Of a DNA stretch of 64,000 nt, positions 41,879 through 50,547 are shown one piece after another. This DNA is from Kaistia dalseonensis (GTDB taxonomy: Bacteria; Pseudomonadota; Alphaproteobacteria; Rhizobiales; Kaistiaceae), in assembly GCF_030814715.1 (NCBI RefSeq), contig NZ_JAUSVO010000005.1:124001-188000 (forward strand), in the 5' to 3' direction. Positions within the stretch are counted from its first letter, which is position 1, and every line of letters begins with the position of its first letter. The notes beneath the pieces are model-generated. The model searched no databases. It was not told the origin of the DNA and saw only the letters and a program-made list of their open reading frames with translations. A program made the translations under genes and the position numbers.

Positions 41879-43387
41879 ATGTCAGCGCAAATTCTCATTG
41901 TCGACGACGATCCGGTGCAGCGGCGCCTGCTGGAGGCGGCCGCGGTGAAGCTCGGCCATTCGGTGGTGACGCTCGACAATGGCCGCGCGGCGATCAACCG
42001 CCTCTCCGCCACCGATGGCGATCGCTTCCAGTTGATGATCCTCGATCTCGTCATGCCCGAGCTCGACGGCATGGGTGTGCTGGAGCGCCTGCCACAGATC
42101 GGCCGCACCCTCCCCGTCATCGTCCAGACCGCGCATGGCGGCATCGATACGGTGATCGGTGCCATCCGTGCCGGCGCCTGCGACTTTCTCGTCAAGCCGA
42201 TGTCGCCCGAGCGGATCCAGGTCTCGATCGAGAATGCGCTGAAGCTCTCCGCGCTCGAGGGTGAGCTTGCCCGCGTCAAGCACTCGGTCGCCGGAACGCT
42301 CGGCTTTCGCGACATCATCACCGCGAGCCCGACCATGGAGCGCGTGATCCGGCTCGGCCAGCGCGCCGCCGGCTCCACCATCCCGATCCTGATCGAGGGC
42401 GAGAGCGGCGTCGGCAAGGAGCTGATCGCGCGCGCCATCCAGGGATCGAGCGATCGCCGCGCCAAGCCTTTCGTCACCGTCAATTGCGGTGCGATCCCCG
42501 ATCATCTCGTCGAGTCGATCCTGTTCGGCCATGAGAAGGGCGCGTTCACCGGCGCGACCGAGAAGCATATCGGCAAGTTCCAGGAGGCCCATGGCGGCAC
42601 GCTGTTCCTGGACGAGGTCGGCGAATTGCCGCTCGAAGCGCAAGTCAAGCTGTTGCGCGCGCTGCAGGAGGGCGAGATCGACCCGGTCGGCGGCAAGCGC
42701 CCGATCCGCGTCGATATCCGCCTGATCTCGGCCACCAATCGCGACCTGATCGCGCTGGTGAAGGAAGGCCGCTTCCGCGAGGACCTCTATTACCGGCTGA
42801 ACGTGTTCCCGATCCGCGTGCCGCCGCTGCGCGAGCGGCGCGAGGATATTCCCGAGCTGGTGCGCCATTTCACGGCACGATTCGCCGCCGAGGAAAAGAA
42901 GAGCGGCCTGCGGAGCGTGGCGCCGGAGAGCCTGCAACTGCTCACGCGCTACAATTGGCCGGGCAATATCCGGCAGCTCGAAAACGCCGTGTTCCGCGCC
43001 GTGGTGCTGGCCGATGGTCTGCAACTGACGGTCGACGAATTCCCGCAGATCGCGGCGCAGGTCGAGGTGGGCGCGACGGGGGGCGAAAGCGCCGGCGCGG
43101 CGCCGATGCTGCTGCCCGTCGAGGCGCCGTCGATCAGCCTCGCGACCCACGCACCGCCCATGGCGGGGCCGGCGGCGGGCGAGACATTGATCCGCGCAAT
43201 CGGCGATCAGGGCGACGTCCGCCCGCTCGCCGATATCGAGGCGGACATGATCCGCCTCGCCATCACCCATTATCGTGGCCGCATGGCAACGGTCGCGCGG
43301 AAACTCGGGATCGGGCGTTCAACGCTCTATCGCAAGCTCAAGGAACTCGGCATTGCCGAGCCAGATGAAGATCTCGCGACAGAGTGA
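41879..43387 (+). CDS. NtrC-family sigma-54-dependent response regulator
   Basis: The 502-residue protein has a receiver domain at 1-120 with phosphoacceptor Asp56 ([15 protein letters not shown]). The AAA+ sigma-54 interaction domain (about 145-380) has Walker [15 protein letters not shown], the sigma-54 contact loop GAFTGA, and [16 protein letters not shown]-terminal Fis-type helix-turn-helix contains [20 protein letters not shown]. The start at 41879 gives a normal receiver N terminus. No histidine kinase is next to it, so the input partner is elsewhere. The downstream L,D-transpeptidase gene has its own promoter-like site. Confidence 0.92.
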   Translation: MSAQILIVDDDPVQRRLLEAAAVKLGHSVVTLDNGRAAINRLSATDGDRFQLMILDLVMPELDGMGVLERLPQIGRTLPVIVQTAHGGIDTVIGAIRAGACDFLVKPMSPERIQVSIENALKLSALEGELARVKHSVAGTLGFRDIITASPTMERVIRLGQRAAGSTIPILIEGESGVGKELIARAIQGSSDRRAKPFVTVNCGAIPDHLVESILFGHEKGAFTGATEKHIGKFQEAHGGTLFLDEVGELPLEAQVKLLRALQEGEIDPVGGKRPIRVDIRLISATNRDLIALVKEGRFREDLYYRLNVFPIRVPPLRERREDIPELVRHFTARFAAEEKKSGLRSVAPESLQLLTRYNWPGNIRQLENAVFRAVVLADGLQLTVDEFPQIAAQVEVGATGGESAGAAPMLLPVEAPSISLATHAPPMAGPAAGETLIRAIGDQGDVRPLADIEADMIRLAITHYRGRMATVARKLGIGRSTLYRKLKELGIAEPDEDLATE

Positions 43388-43454
43388 TCGCGGTCGCTGC
43401 GCGGGATACGGAATCGGTGTTGATAAGAGCCGGTGCTTCGGTTGAGGTCGTCAG

Positions 43455-43479
43455 GGAACAAAACAATTCCCTGAGCCTT
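43455..43479 (+). promoter_or_regulatory. Possible stress-sigma promoter of the L,D-transpeptidase gene
   Basis: GGAAC (43455-43459) is followed after 18 bases by TT (43478-43479), fitting the relaxed GGAAC-N18/19-TT version of the RpoE2 consensus but not the stricter CGTT. It overlaps an 8-bp inverted repeat, TCAGGGAA/TTCCCTGA, at 43451-43474. Confidence 0.3.
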
Positions 43480-43513
43480 GTATGTTCGGGACGTGATTGA
43501 AGGTGCGAGCGAC

Positions 43514-45199
43514 ATGATCGACAAGGCCGTCATCGACAAGGCCCTGAAGGCTCTCCTGGCAAGCGCGGCGCTGATCGGCCTGTCGGTCGGTTCGGCCCAT
43601 GCCTATCTGCCGGAAGGCAAGACCTTCCGCGAGCGCGCCGGCAGCGCCGCCAGCCTCACCATGGCCGATGTCGCCAGCGACCCCGCCGCGCAGGCGCTGA
43701 AGATCCAGATCGCCACGCCCGAAGGCAAGGAGAGCTTCCTCGAAAAGCGCGATCGCGCCGCCATGGCCGAGTTCTATGCCGAGCGCGATTACCAGCCCGT
43801 CTGGCTGGTCGATGGCAAATATACGCCGGCCGCGCTCAAGGTCATGGATCGGATCGCCGCCGCGTCGGAGGATGGGCTCGATCCCGCCGCCTATCATCTG
43901 CCGCCGCGCACGATCGGCGCGAGCGTTCCGGCCGGCCCCGATGTTTCGGCCGCGGCCGAGGCGACGCTGAGCCGCGCGCTTCTCCTCTATGCCCGCCAGG
44001 CCTATGCCGGCCGCGTCGATCCGGCCTCGCTCGGCAAGCTCGTCACCATCAAGCCGCTGCTGCCCGATCCGATCGAGGTGCTGGGCACCGTCTCGGCATC
44101 GGCCGATCCCGTCGCCGCCGTGGCGAGCTTCAACCCGCCGCATCCCGGTTACGCCAAGCTCAGAACCGCGCTCGCCGCCGCTCGCGCGGCGCAGACCGGC
44201 CCCGCGCCCACGCCAGTTCCCGATGGCAAGGCGATGAAGCTCGGCATGTCCGATCCGCGCGTGCCGCTGCTGCGCGCCCGCCTCGGTCTGCCCGCGGCCG
44301 ACGCCGCCGCTGCCGACGCGAACCTCTATGACAACACCGTCGCGGAAGCGGTCGCCAAGTTCCAGGCGGTCAAGGGCCTCAAGGCCGATGGCGTCGCCGG
44401 CGGCAACACGCTCGCCTTCCTCAATGGCGAGGGCAAGGACAAGACGGCCGAGATCATCGCCAACATGGAACGCTGGCGCTGGCTGCCGCGCGACCTCGGC
44501 GATTTTCACGTCGAGGTGAACATACCGGAGTTCGAGGTCCGCGTTTTCAACGATGGCAAGGTGGTCCACCAGACCCGCGTGGTCACCGGCAAGGTGACGA
44601 ATCAGACGCCGATCTTCTCCGACGAGATGGAATCCATCGTCGTGAACCCGAGCTGGAACGTCCCCGCCTCGATCACGATGAAGGAAATGCTGCCGGCCAT
44701 CCGCCGCGATCCGAGCTACCTTTCCCGGCAGGGCTACCAGGTGCTGGCGAGCGTCAACGGCAAGTTCCGGCCGGTCGATCCGGGCATGGTCGACTGGTCG
44801 AATGTGAGCGCCGGCAAGATCCAGATCCGCCAGCCGCCGGGCGACGACAACGCGCTCGGCTCGATCAAGTTCCTGTTCCCGAACCAGCACTCGGTCTATC
44901 TGCACGACACCCCGTCCAAGAGCCTGTTTTCAAAGGACGTTCGGGCGTTCAGCCATGGCTGCGTCCGCGTGCAGAACCCGCTCGAATTCGCCGATGTGCT
45001 GCTCGCCTATGAAGGCGGATGGACCAGCCAGCGGCTCCGGAAAATGATCGGCGGCAAGGAAAGCTGGGTCAATCTGCCCAAGCATATTCCCATCCACCTC
45101 GTCTATTTCACCGCCTTCGTCGACGACAATGGCCGGCTCGAAACCCGCCCCGACATCTATGGCTACGAGGCCCGCGTGGAGAAGGCGCTCGGGCTCTAG
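43514..45199 (+). CDS. L,D-transpeptidase (YcbB/LdtD-like)
   Basis: The 561-residue protein has an N-terminal signal (KALKALLASAALIGLSVGSA with cleavage after AHA). It carries an insert-rich YcbB-type N-terminal region, a peptidoglycan-binding domain of the PGB_1 type near residues 250-330 (NTVAEAVAKFQAVKGLKADG), and a YkuD catalytic domain from about 345. The catalytic motif is HDTPSKSLFSKDVRAFSHGC, followed by VRVQNP, with the Cys nucleophile in SHGCVRV. It makes 3-3 cross-links in peptidoglycan or attaches proteins. The start at 43514 was chosen for the signal peptide. Confidence 0.9.
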   Translation: MIDKAVIDKALKALLASAALIGLSVGSAHAYLPEGKTFRERAGSAASLTMADVASDPAAQALKIQIATPEGKESFLEKRDRAAMAEFYAERDYQPVWLVDGKYTPAALKVMDRIAAASEDGLDPAAYHLPPRTIGASVPAGPDVSAAAEATLSRALLLYARQAYAGRVDPASLGKLVTIKPLLPDPIEVLGTVSASADPVAAVASFNPPHPGYAKLRTALAAARAAQTGPAPTPVPDGKAMKLGMSDPRVPLLRARLGLPAADAAAADANLYDNTVAEAVAKFQAVKGLKADGVAGGNTLAFLNGEGKDKTAEIIANMERWRWLPRDLGDFHVEVNIPEFEVRVFNDGKVVHQTRVVTGKVTNQTPIFSDEMESIVVNPSWNVPASITMKEMLPAIRRDPSYLSRQGYQVLASVNGKFRPVDPGMVDWSNVSAGKIQIRQPPGDDNALGSIKFLFPNQHSVYLHDTPSKSLFSKDVRAFSHGCVRVQNPLEFADVLLAYEGGWTSQRLRKMIGGKESWVNLPKHIPIHLVYFTAFVDDNGRLETRPDIYGYEARVEKALGL

Positions 45200-45236
45200 G
45201 AGCCGATAAGAGGTCGACAATTCCGTCATGACATGC

Positions 45237-45275
45237 GAAACCGCGTCAGGGGCGACCCTGCGCGGTTTCCTTTTT
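45237..45275 (+). terminator. Intrinsic terminator after the L,D-transpeptidase gene
   Basis: GAAACCGCG (45237-45245) pairs with CGCGGTTTC (45261-45269), with an inner CAGGG-GCGA-CCCTG stem-loop carrying a GNRA-type loop. CTTTTT follows. Confidence 0.9.
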
Positions 45276-45449
45276 GCCGCTTTAATGCCACGATCGTGAT
45301 CGATCGTTACCGAGTGAGTTGTGTTGCTGTGCGTCGGATCGACCGTTTGGGTCCAAGAAAAGTCCATTACGGTAAATGCTGATTAACTCTATTGACGCAT
45401 TCTGCCCTTCACGGGGGAGCCCATTTCCGGGCAAGGACGCAGAACTACG

Positions 45450-47168
45450 TTGACTGACCAGATCGAACAGATTCAGCGGAATTCGCGGTGGCTGCAGCGT
45501 TGCGGTACTGCTTTCCGTCTCGCACTGGCCTCGGCCTTCCTGGCTGGCACGATCCTCGTCACGGCCCCGGCCGGCGATGCCGACGCTGCTGCAGGCGACC
45601 GAGCGCTGACCCTCTACAACGTCCACACGCAGGAGACGGCGACGATCGTCTTCAAGCGCAACGGGCGCTACGATTCCTCAGGCCTCCAGAAGCTCAACGT
45701 GTTCCTGCGCGACTGGCGCAAGAACGAGCCGACCAAGATGGACCCCCATCTGTTCGATCTGATCTGGCAGGTCTACCAGCAGAGCGGCTCGCGGGTTCCG
45801 ATCCACGTCGTCTGCGGCTATCGCTCCTCGGGCACCAACGAGATGCTCAGGACGCGCACGCGCTATACCGGCGTCGCCAAGCACAGCCAGCACATGCTCG
45901 GCAAGGCGATGGACTTCTATATTCCCGACGTTCCGCTGCCCAAATTGCGCGCCATCGGCCTGCGCATGGAAATTGGTGGTGTCGGCTTCTACCCGACCTC
46001 CGGCTCGCCCTTCGTCCATATGGACACCGGCAGCGTGCGGCATTGGCCGAAGATGACGCGCGAACAGCTCGTTCGCATCTTCCCCGATGGCAAGACGATC
46101 CACATTCCCTCCGATGGTCGCCCCCTGCCCGGCTACGAGCAGGCGCTTGCCGCCTACAAGGCCCGCAAGGCCAGCGGTGGCGAGATCATGATGGCGAGCG
46201 CCTCGACCGGCTCGTCCAAGAAGTCCTGGTTCTCCCGCCTGACCGGTGGTGGCGCTGACGAGGCCGATGACGAGAGCGATGCGCTCCCGAACGTCAAGGC
46301 CGCCGATGCCGCCGCGATCGCAGCCGACGAAGATGCTCCGGCCCCGGCCCGCAAGCCCGCCGCTCCGGTGCAGGTTGCTGCCGCCGCCGCGACGGACGAC
46401 GCTGCCGCAGCCGGTTCCGACACCGCCGATCAGGCCGTTCCGTTTGAGACGGCGACTGCGCCGCTGCCGCGTCCGGCTCCGAACCGTCCGGCCGAACAGC
46501 CGGTCGTCGTCGCCGATGCTTCGGCCGACATGGCCGACGACGCTGCCCTGCCGCCCATGCCGCGTCCCTCGCCGGTCGCTCGTCCGATGGTCGCCATGGC
46601 CAGCGCTTCGGGCACGGCGCCGGCCTTCGGCAAGGGTGCTTCCAATACGCTGGCCGTGATCGATGGCACGAGCCGCGCCAAGACGGCCGCCGATGCGATT
46701 GCGGATGCCGTCGGCGGTTCGAGCGGATCGGCAGCGCCGGTGATGGCCTATGCGCCGGCCGAGCTCGACCAGCCGCATATCGACGCCACGACGGGCGCCC
46801 TCGTCGCCGGCCATGCCGCGCGTTCGCAGATGACGGCCCTGCCGTTGCAGACGGCGAGCGGCGCGGAAGACTGGCAGGATCCGCTGGCCCGCCTGACGCC
46901 GGTCGGCTACAGCGCCGAGACGATCGAACTGGTGACGCGCACGGGTTCGACCCGCCAGCGGGGCTATGCCGAGCTCGCCATGCCGCATCCCTTCGCGATG
47001 CCTGAGCTCTTCGTTGCTCCGGCGCGCTCGATCAAGATCGGATTTGGCCGCATCGCCTATGAGGGCCTGCGCACGGACCGCTTCGCCGGACCGCTCGTCC
47101 GCCCGCTCGGCACGATGGAGTTCGCCTCCGTCGCGCCCTACCAGCAGACGGCTTTCCTGAAGCGCTGA
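45450..47168 (+). CDS. DUF882/MepK-like periplasmic peptidase (M15 family)
   Basis: This is a 572-residue protein with TTG start at 45450 and a signal-anchor-like segment at about residues 25-45. A DUF882/YcbK domain at about 55-220 carries the LAS-type zinc-site motifs: VCGYRSSGTNEMLR, HSQHMLGKAMDFYI and SPFVHMDTGSVRHWP. E. coli MepK (YcbK) hydrolyses 3-3 cross-links made by L,D-transpeptidases, and an L,D-transpeptidase gene lies directly upstream, as ycbB precedes ycbK in E. coli. Residues about 230-490 are Ala/Pro/Asp-rich and probably disordered. The C-terminal region beyond 490 has no recognised domain. Confidence 0.85.
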   Translation: MTDQIEQIQRNSRWLQRCGTAFRLALASAFLAGTILVTAPAGDADAAAGDRALTLYNVHTQETATIVFKRNGRYDSSGLQKLNVFLRDWRKNEPTKMDPHLFDLIWQVYQQSGSRVPIHVVCGYRSSGTNEMLRTRTRYTGVAKHSQHMLGKAMDFYIPDVPLPKLRAIGLRMEIGGVGFYPTSGSPFVHMDTGSVRHWPKMTREQLVRIFPDGKTIHIPSDGRPLPGYEQALAAYKARKASGGEIMMASASTGSSKKSWFSRLTGGGADEADDESDALPNVKAADAAAIAADEDAPAPARKPAAPVQVAAAAATDDAAAAGSDTADQAVPFETATAPLPRPAPNRPAEQPVVVADASADMADDAALPPMPRPSPVARPMVAMASASGTAPAFGKGASNTLAVIDGTSRAKTAADAIADAVGGSSGSAAPVMAYAPAELDQPHIDATTGALVAGHAARSQMTALPLQTASGAEDWQDPLARLTPVGYSAETIELVTRTGSTRQRGYAELAMPHPFAMPELFVAPARSIKIGFGRIAYEGLRTDRFAGPLVRPLGTMEFASVAPYQQTAFLKR

Positions 47169-47203
47169 TCGTCTCGTCGACGGTCAGACACTACGAGAAT
47201 ATG

Positions 47204-47243
47204 AAAAGGGCTGCAGTGACCTCGGTCACAGCAGCCCTTTTTG
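47204..47243 (+). terminator. Intrinsic terminator after the DUF882 gene
   Basis: AAAAGGGCTGC (47204-47214) and GCAGCCCTTTTT pair around an inner GTGACC/GGTCAC stem. T-runs are present on both strands. Confidence 0.9.
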
Positions 47244-47375
47244 ATTCCGGATCGTCGGTTCGGACCAGCCTGATGCCGGCTCGGAGCAGAGCACGCTGAC
47301 GCGAAGGCGCAGCCCCCGCTGCGCCCGTCCCTCCCCTCGCCCGTGGCGACGGTGCAGAACGGGCGTCAGGCGGCC

Positions 47376-47642
47376 TCAGACCATGCCGAGAGCGTTCTTG
47401 TAGAGTTCGAGGATGGCGTCCTGCTCCTCGCGCTCGGAGGCGTCCTGCTTGCGCAGACGGATGATCGTCCGGAGCGCCTTGGTGTCGTAGCCATTGCCCT
47501 TGGCTTCGCCATAGACATCCTTGATGTCGTCGGCGATGGCCTTCTTCTCTTCTTCCAGGCGCTCGATCCGCTCGACAATGGATTTGAGCTGAGCGGCGGC
47601 GACACCCTGGACGTCGTCATTGGACATGGCGGGATTGGACAT
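47376..47642 (-). CDS. DUF2312 family protein
   Basis: This 88-residue protein is almost entirely helical: [20 protein letters not shown], then [20 protein letters not shown] and the C-terminal [20 protein letters not shown]. It matches DUF2312 (GapR-like), a conserved alphaproteobacterial family that includes the Caulobacter GapR nucleoid-associated protein, which binds overtwisted AT-rich DNA. If it is GapR, its role is to follow replication forks and topological stress. The start at 47642 is preferred for a GAGGATAAG site 13 bases upstream; an internal ATG lies at 47627. Confidence 0.85.
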   Translation of the reverse strand: MSNPAMSNDDVQGVAAAQLKSIVERIERLEEEKKAIADDIKDVYGEAKGNGYDTKALRTIIRLRKQDASEREEQDAILELYKNALGMV

Positions 47643-47729
47643 AAGGGGTCTTATCCTCGGAAGTTGCGACAAGCTGGGGTGAGTGCCCTTTTCCGCCGCC
47701 GGGGTCAAGCGGCGGCAAGGTCGCGCCGA

Positions 47730-48038
47730 TCAGCTATGCGCCGGCTTCTTGGTCTCGAAGGCGGCGTGGGCCTCGGGCGAGGCCTCGCGCTGGTGCAGCC
47801 GCCGCCACTCGTCATAGGGCATGCCATAGACCATCTGGCGCGACTCGTCCTTGGAGACCGCGAGGCCCTTGGCCTCCGCCTCTTCGCGATACCAGTTGGA
47901 GAGGCAGTTGCGGCAGAAGCCGGCGACATTCATGAGGTCGATGTTCTGGACATCGCTGCGCTCGCGCAGATGCTCGAGCAGGCGGCGAAAGGCGGCCGCT
48001 TCGAGTTCGGTCTGCGTCTGCTTGTCGAGTTCGGACAT
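47730..48038 (-). CDS. DUF1244 family protein
   Basis: The 102-residue protein begins MSELDKQTQTELEAAAFRRL and carries VQNIDLMNVAGFCRNCLSNW, the conserved core of DUF1244 with its CxxC pair (FCRNCLS), followed by VYGMPYDEWRRLHQREASPE. The CxxC could bind metal, but no function is established. It lies 23 bases downstream of the N-formylglutamate amidohydrolase-like gene on the same strand. Confidence 0.9.
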   Translation of the reverse strand: MSELDKQTQTELEAAAFRRLLEHLRERSDVQNIDLMNVAGFCRNCLSNWYREEAEAKGLAVSKDESRQMVYGMPYDEWRRLHQREASPEAHAAFETKKPAHS

Positions 48039-48061
48039 GGTGACAGCCTTTGCGAAAGGGC

Positions 48062-48895
48062 TCAGGCGACCGGGCCGGTCAGCGAGCCGAAATGTTCGAT
48101 CCCGTGCGGGCTGGTGCCGAGATCGAGATCGACCAGCACCTTCGCGACCCGCTCGACCCATTCGGCGACGCCGGCTGGATCGGCGATCAGATCCTGCCGC
48201 ACCTCGAGCAGCGCATGGGCAATGCCGCGCCGTGTCGCGTGGCGGTAGAGCGTGTCGCCTTTGAGCGCACCGAGATAGGGTTCGTTGTCGCCGATCACCA
48301 TGGCCGGGTCGGCGGCGAGCCCGTCGATCAGGGGCCGGGCAAAGCGCGGGTCGGCGTCCCACAGCACGCCGGCATGCCAGGGGCGCGGCGTGCCGCGCCA
48401 GATCGGCGTGAAGGAGTGCACCGAGAGGATGGTCGGCACGCGGCCCGTCGCGAGCCCCGCCTCGATCAGCGACAGCACGGCATCGTCATAGGGCCGGTAG
48501 AAGCGCGCAATGCGCCGCTCGCGCTCGGCCGCGTCGATGCGGGCATTGCCCGGCACGACGGCGCCGTCGGAGAGCTTCATGATCAGCGTCGGGTCGTCGA
48601 GGCCGCGATTGGGATCGATCAGCAGGCGGGAGAAGCGCGAGAGCGCGGCCGGAATGCCGAAGCGCGCGGCGAGACCGCGCGTCAGCGCCTCCGCGCCGAT
48701 ATCATAGGCGATATGGCGCCCGAATTCGGAGGGCGGCAGCCCGAGCGCGCCATATTCGGGCGGCACGTGATTCGAAGCATGGTCGCACAGCAGGACCAGC
48801 CCGCCGGCGGCGTCACCGGGCAGGATTTCGAAGGCTTCGCCGTCCCGCCCGTCGACGGGAGAGCGCGGCGCGGAATGGGTTGCAACGTCGAGCAT
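48062..48895 (-). CDS. N-formylglutamate amidohydrolase family protein
   Basis: The 277-residue protein contains the family motif LLCDHASNHVPPEYGALGLP near residues 33-52 (with the metal-ligand Asp/His). DPNRGLDDPTLIMKLSDGAV and VLSVHSFTPIWRGTPRPW further along fit the same fold. N-formylglutamate amidohydrolase ends one histidine-degradation route, but no hut genes are nearby and many paralogues act on other N-acyl substrates. The start at 48895 is the family N terminus; longer in-frame extension is antisense to the transporter gene. Confidence 0.88.
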   Translation of the reverse strand: MLDVATHSAPRSPVDGRDGEAFEILPGDAAGGLVLLCDHASNHVPPEYGALGLPPSEFGRHIAYDIGAEALTRGLAARFGIPAALSRFSRLLIDPNRGLDDPTLIMKLSDGAVVPGNARIDAAERERRIARFYRPYDDAVLSLIEAGLATGRVPTILSVHSFTPIWRGTPRPWHAGVLWDADPRFARPLIDGLAADPAMVIGDNEPYLGALKGDTLYRHATRRGIAHALLEVRQDLIADPAGVAEWVERVAKVLVDLDLGTSPHGIEHFGSLTGPVA

Positions 48896-48976
48896 GTGCG
48901 AATGATAGTGACCGACGCCTCTGCCTGCCATAGGAATGTGCGCTCCATCCGCATCACCCTCCGTTCGAGTCCCTGA

Positions 48977-49879
48977 TTGTCGGCCACCTCCCGTCCCTCG
49001 CCGGTTTCGGCCGCATCCCTTGCCATTCCCGGCCTTGTTCTCGGCGCCATGGCGATGGGCATCTCGCCGGTCTTCGTGCGCAATGCCGATGTCGGCCCCT
49101 ATGCGAGCGCGTTCTGGCGCGTCGGCGGCGCGCTCCCCGTGCTGCTCGTCTGGGCGATGATCGAGGCGCGCCGCTCGGGCGCCTCCTTCGCCTCGATCTG
49201 GAAGATGGACGGCGCGATCTTTGCCGGCGGCCTGCTGTTCATCGGCGACCTGTTCTTCTGGCATCTCGCGATCATGAAGACGACGGTGGCCAATGCGACC
49301 TTCCTCGCCACCATGGCGCCGGTCTGGGTCGTGCTCGGATCGGGCTTCTTCATCGGCGAGAAGGTCGGGCGCCATGTGATTGGCGGCCTCGCGCTCTGCC
49401 TCGTCGGCGCCGCCTTCCTGATCGGCATGACGCTGCGCGTCTCGCCGGAACACCTGCTGGGCGACCTCTACGGCATCGCGACCTCGTTCTTCTTCGGCGG
49501 CTATTTCCTGGCGGTGCGCGTGGCGCGGCGGCGCTCATCGGCCGCCAAGATCACCTTCCTCGCGACCCTCATCACCGCGATCGGGCTCCTCGCCGTCGCT
49601 CTGGTGCTGGAGCCGCGCATCCTGCCCTCGACGGTCGAAAGCGCGGCATCGCTGGCCGCGCTCGCCCTTGTCAGCCATTCCGGCGGGCAGGGCCTGCTAG
49701 CCTTTGCGCTCGGCCATCTGCCGGCCGCCTTCTCCGCGCTCGTCATCTTCCTCGAGGCGATCGCGGCGGCGGTTTTCGGCTGGCTCTTCCTCGGCGAGGC
49801 CGTCTCCTGGGCGCAGGCGCTCGGCGGCGCGCTCATCCTCGGCGGGATTTATATCGCACGTCCAAAAAAAGAGGGGTGA
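48977..49879 (+). CDS. EamA/DMT-family transporter
   Basis: The 300-residue membrane protein has ten predicted helices in two EamA repeats. The first begins near ASLAIPGLVLGAMAMGISPV and the second near LYGIATSFFFGGYFLAVRVA. The end is GWLFLGEAVSWAQALGGALI followed by LGGIYIA. DMT transporters export amino acids, nucleotides or drugs; the substrate is not predictable. The start appears to be TTG at 48977. It is divergent from the N-formylglutamate amidohydrolase gene. Confidence 0.88.
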   Translation: MSATSRPSPVSAASLAIPGLVLGAMAMGISPVFVRNADVGPYASAFWRVGGALPVLLVWAMIEARRSGASFASIWKMDGAIFAGGLLFIGDLFFWHLAIMKTTVANATFLATMAPVWVVLGSGFFIGEKVGRHVIGGLALCLVGAAFLIGMTLRVSPEHLLGDLYGIATSFFFGGYFLAVRVARRRSSAAKITFLATLITAIGLLAVALVLEPRILPSTVESAASLAALALVSHSGGQGLLAFALGHLPAAFSALVIFLEAIAAAVFGWLFLGEAVSWAQALGGALILGGIYIARPKKEG

Positions 49880-50019
49880 ACGGGATGGACCTCGGTCATG
49901 ATGCCGCCGCCTTTGTTGCGAACATCCCTTTCATGCGAAAGACCGATTCCGTCCCGCCGAGCCGCCCTGCCATGACATCCCGCCCCCATGCTCATGCCGG
50001 CGTCGATGCCGATGCCACG

Positions 50020-50049
50020 TTGACAGCGCGAAAAGCTGAGGCCCATAAA
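50020..50049 (+). promoter_or_regulatory. Probable sigma-70 promoter for the DUF1036 gene
   Basis: TTGACA (50020-50025), an 18-base spacer and CATAAA (50044-50049). A start near 50056 would leave a short leader before the ATG at 50086, and it lies downstream of the alternative start at 49885. Confidence 0.5.
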
Positions 50050-50085
50050 GCGCCCAACAGCTCCAATCGGTTGACGACCGCGTTA

Positions 50086-50547
50086 ATGCATCCGACCTGG
50101 TTTCGACATGGACCGTCAGCGGTCGCCCTGCTCTGCTCCTTCTTTCTGATCGCTTTCTGCCTCTATGCCGGTCCGGCCAAGGCCGACCTCCGGCTCTGCA
50201 ACAAAACGCCTAGCCGCGTCGGTGTCTCGATCGGCTACAAAGACAAGAAAATCTGGACTACCGAGGGTTGGTGGAACGTCCCGGTCAACGGTTGCGAGAC
50301 GCTCGTCAGCGGCACGCTCGTCTCGCGCTACTATTACGTCTACGCGGTCGATTACGACCATGGCGGCGAGTGGAGCGGGAAATACGTCATGTGTACGAAA
50401 GACAAGATGTTTACGATCGAAGGGACGGAGGATTGCGTGGCCCGCGGCTATAATCGCTCCGGTTTCTTCGAAGTCGATACAGGCGAACAACAAAGCTGGA
50501 CGATCCAGCTCAACGAACCAGCCCAGCAAGGAGCTAAAAACCCATGA
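50086..50547 (+). CDS. DUF1036 secreted protein
   Basis: The protein of about 153 residues has a signal peptide (VALLCSFFLIAFCLYAGP, cleavage near AKA). A DUF1036 domain with LRLCNKTPSRVGVSIGYKDK, GWWNVPVNGCETLVSGTLVS, YYYVYAVDYDHGGEWSG and FEVDTGEQQSW follows. The domain has four conserved cysteines and is probably periplasmic or secreted; its function is unknown. The start is uncertain: ATG 49885 has a good GAGGGG site, but a promoter-like signal lies between 49885 and 50086, and the family begins at the signal peptide. Its last codons overlap the pyk start by 4 bases. Confidence 0.8.
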   Translation: MHPTWFRHGPSAVALLCSFFLIAFCLYAGPAKADLRLCNKTPSRVGVSIGYKDKKIWTTEGWWNVPVNGCETLVSGTLVSRYYYVYAVDYDHGGEWSGKYVMCTKDKMFTIEGTEDCVARGYNRSGFFEVDTGEQQSWTIQLNEPAQQGAKNP

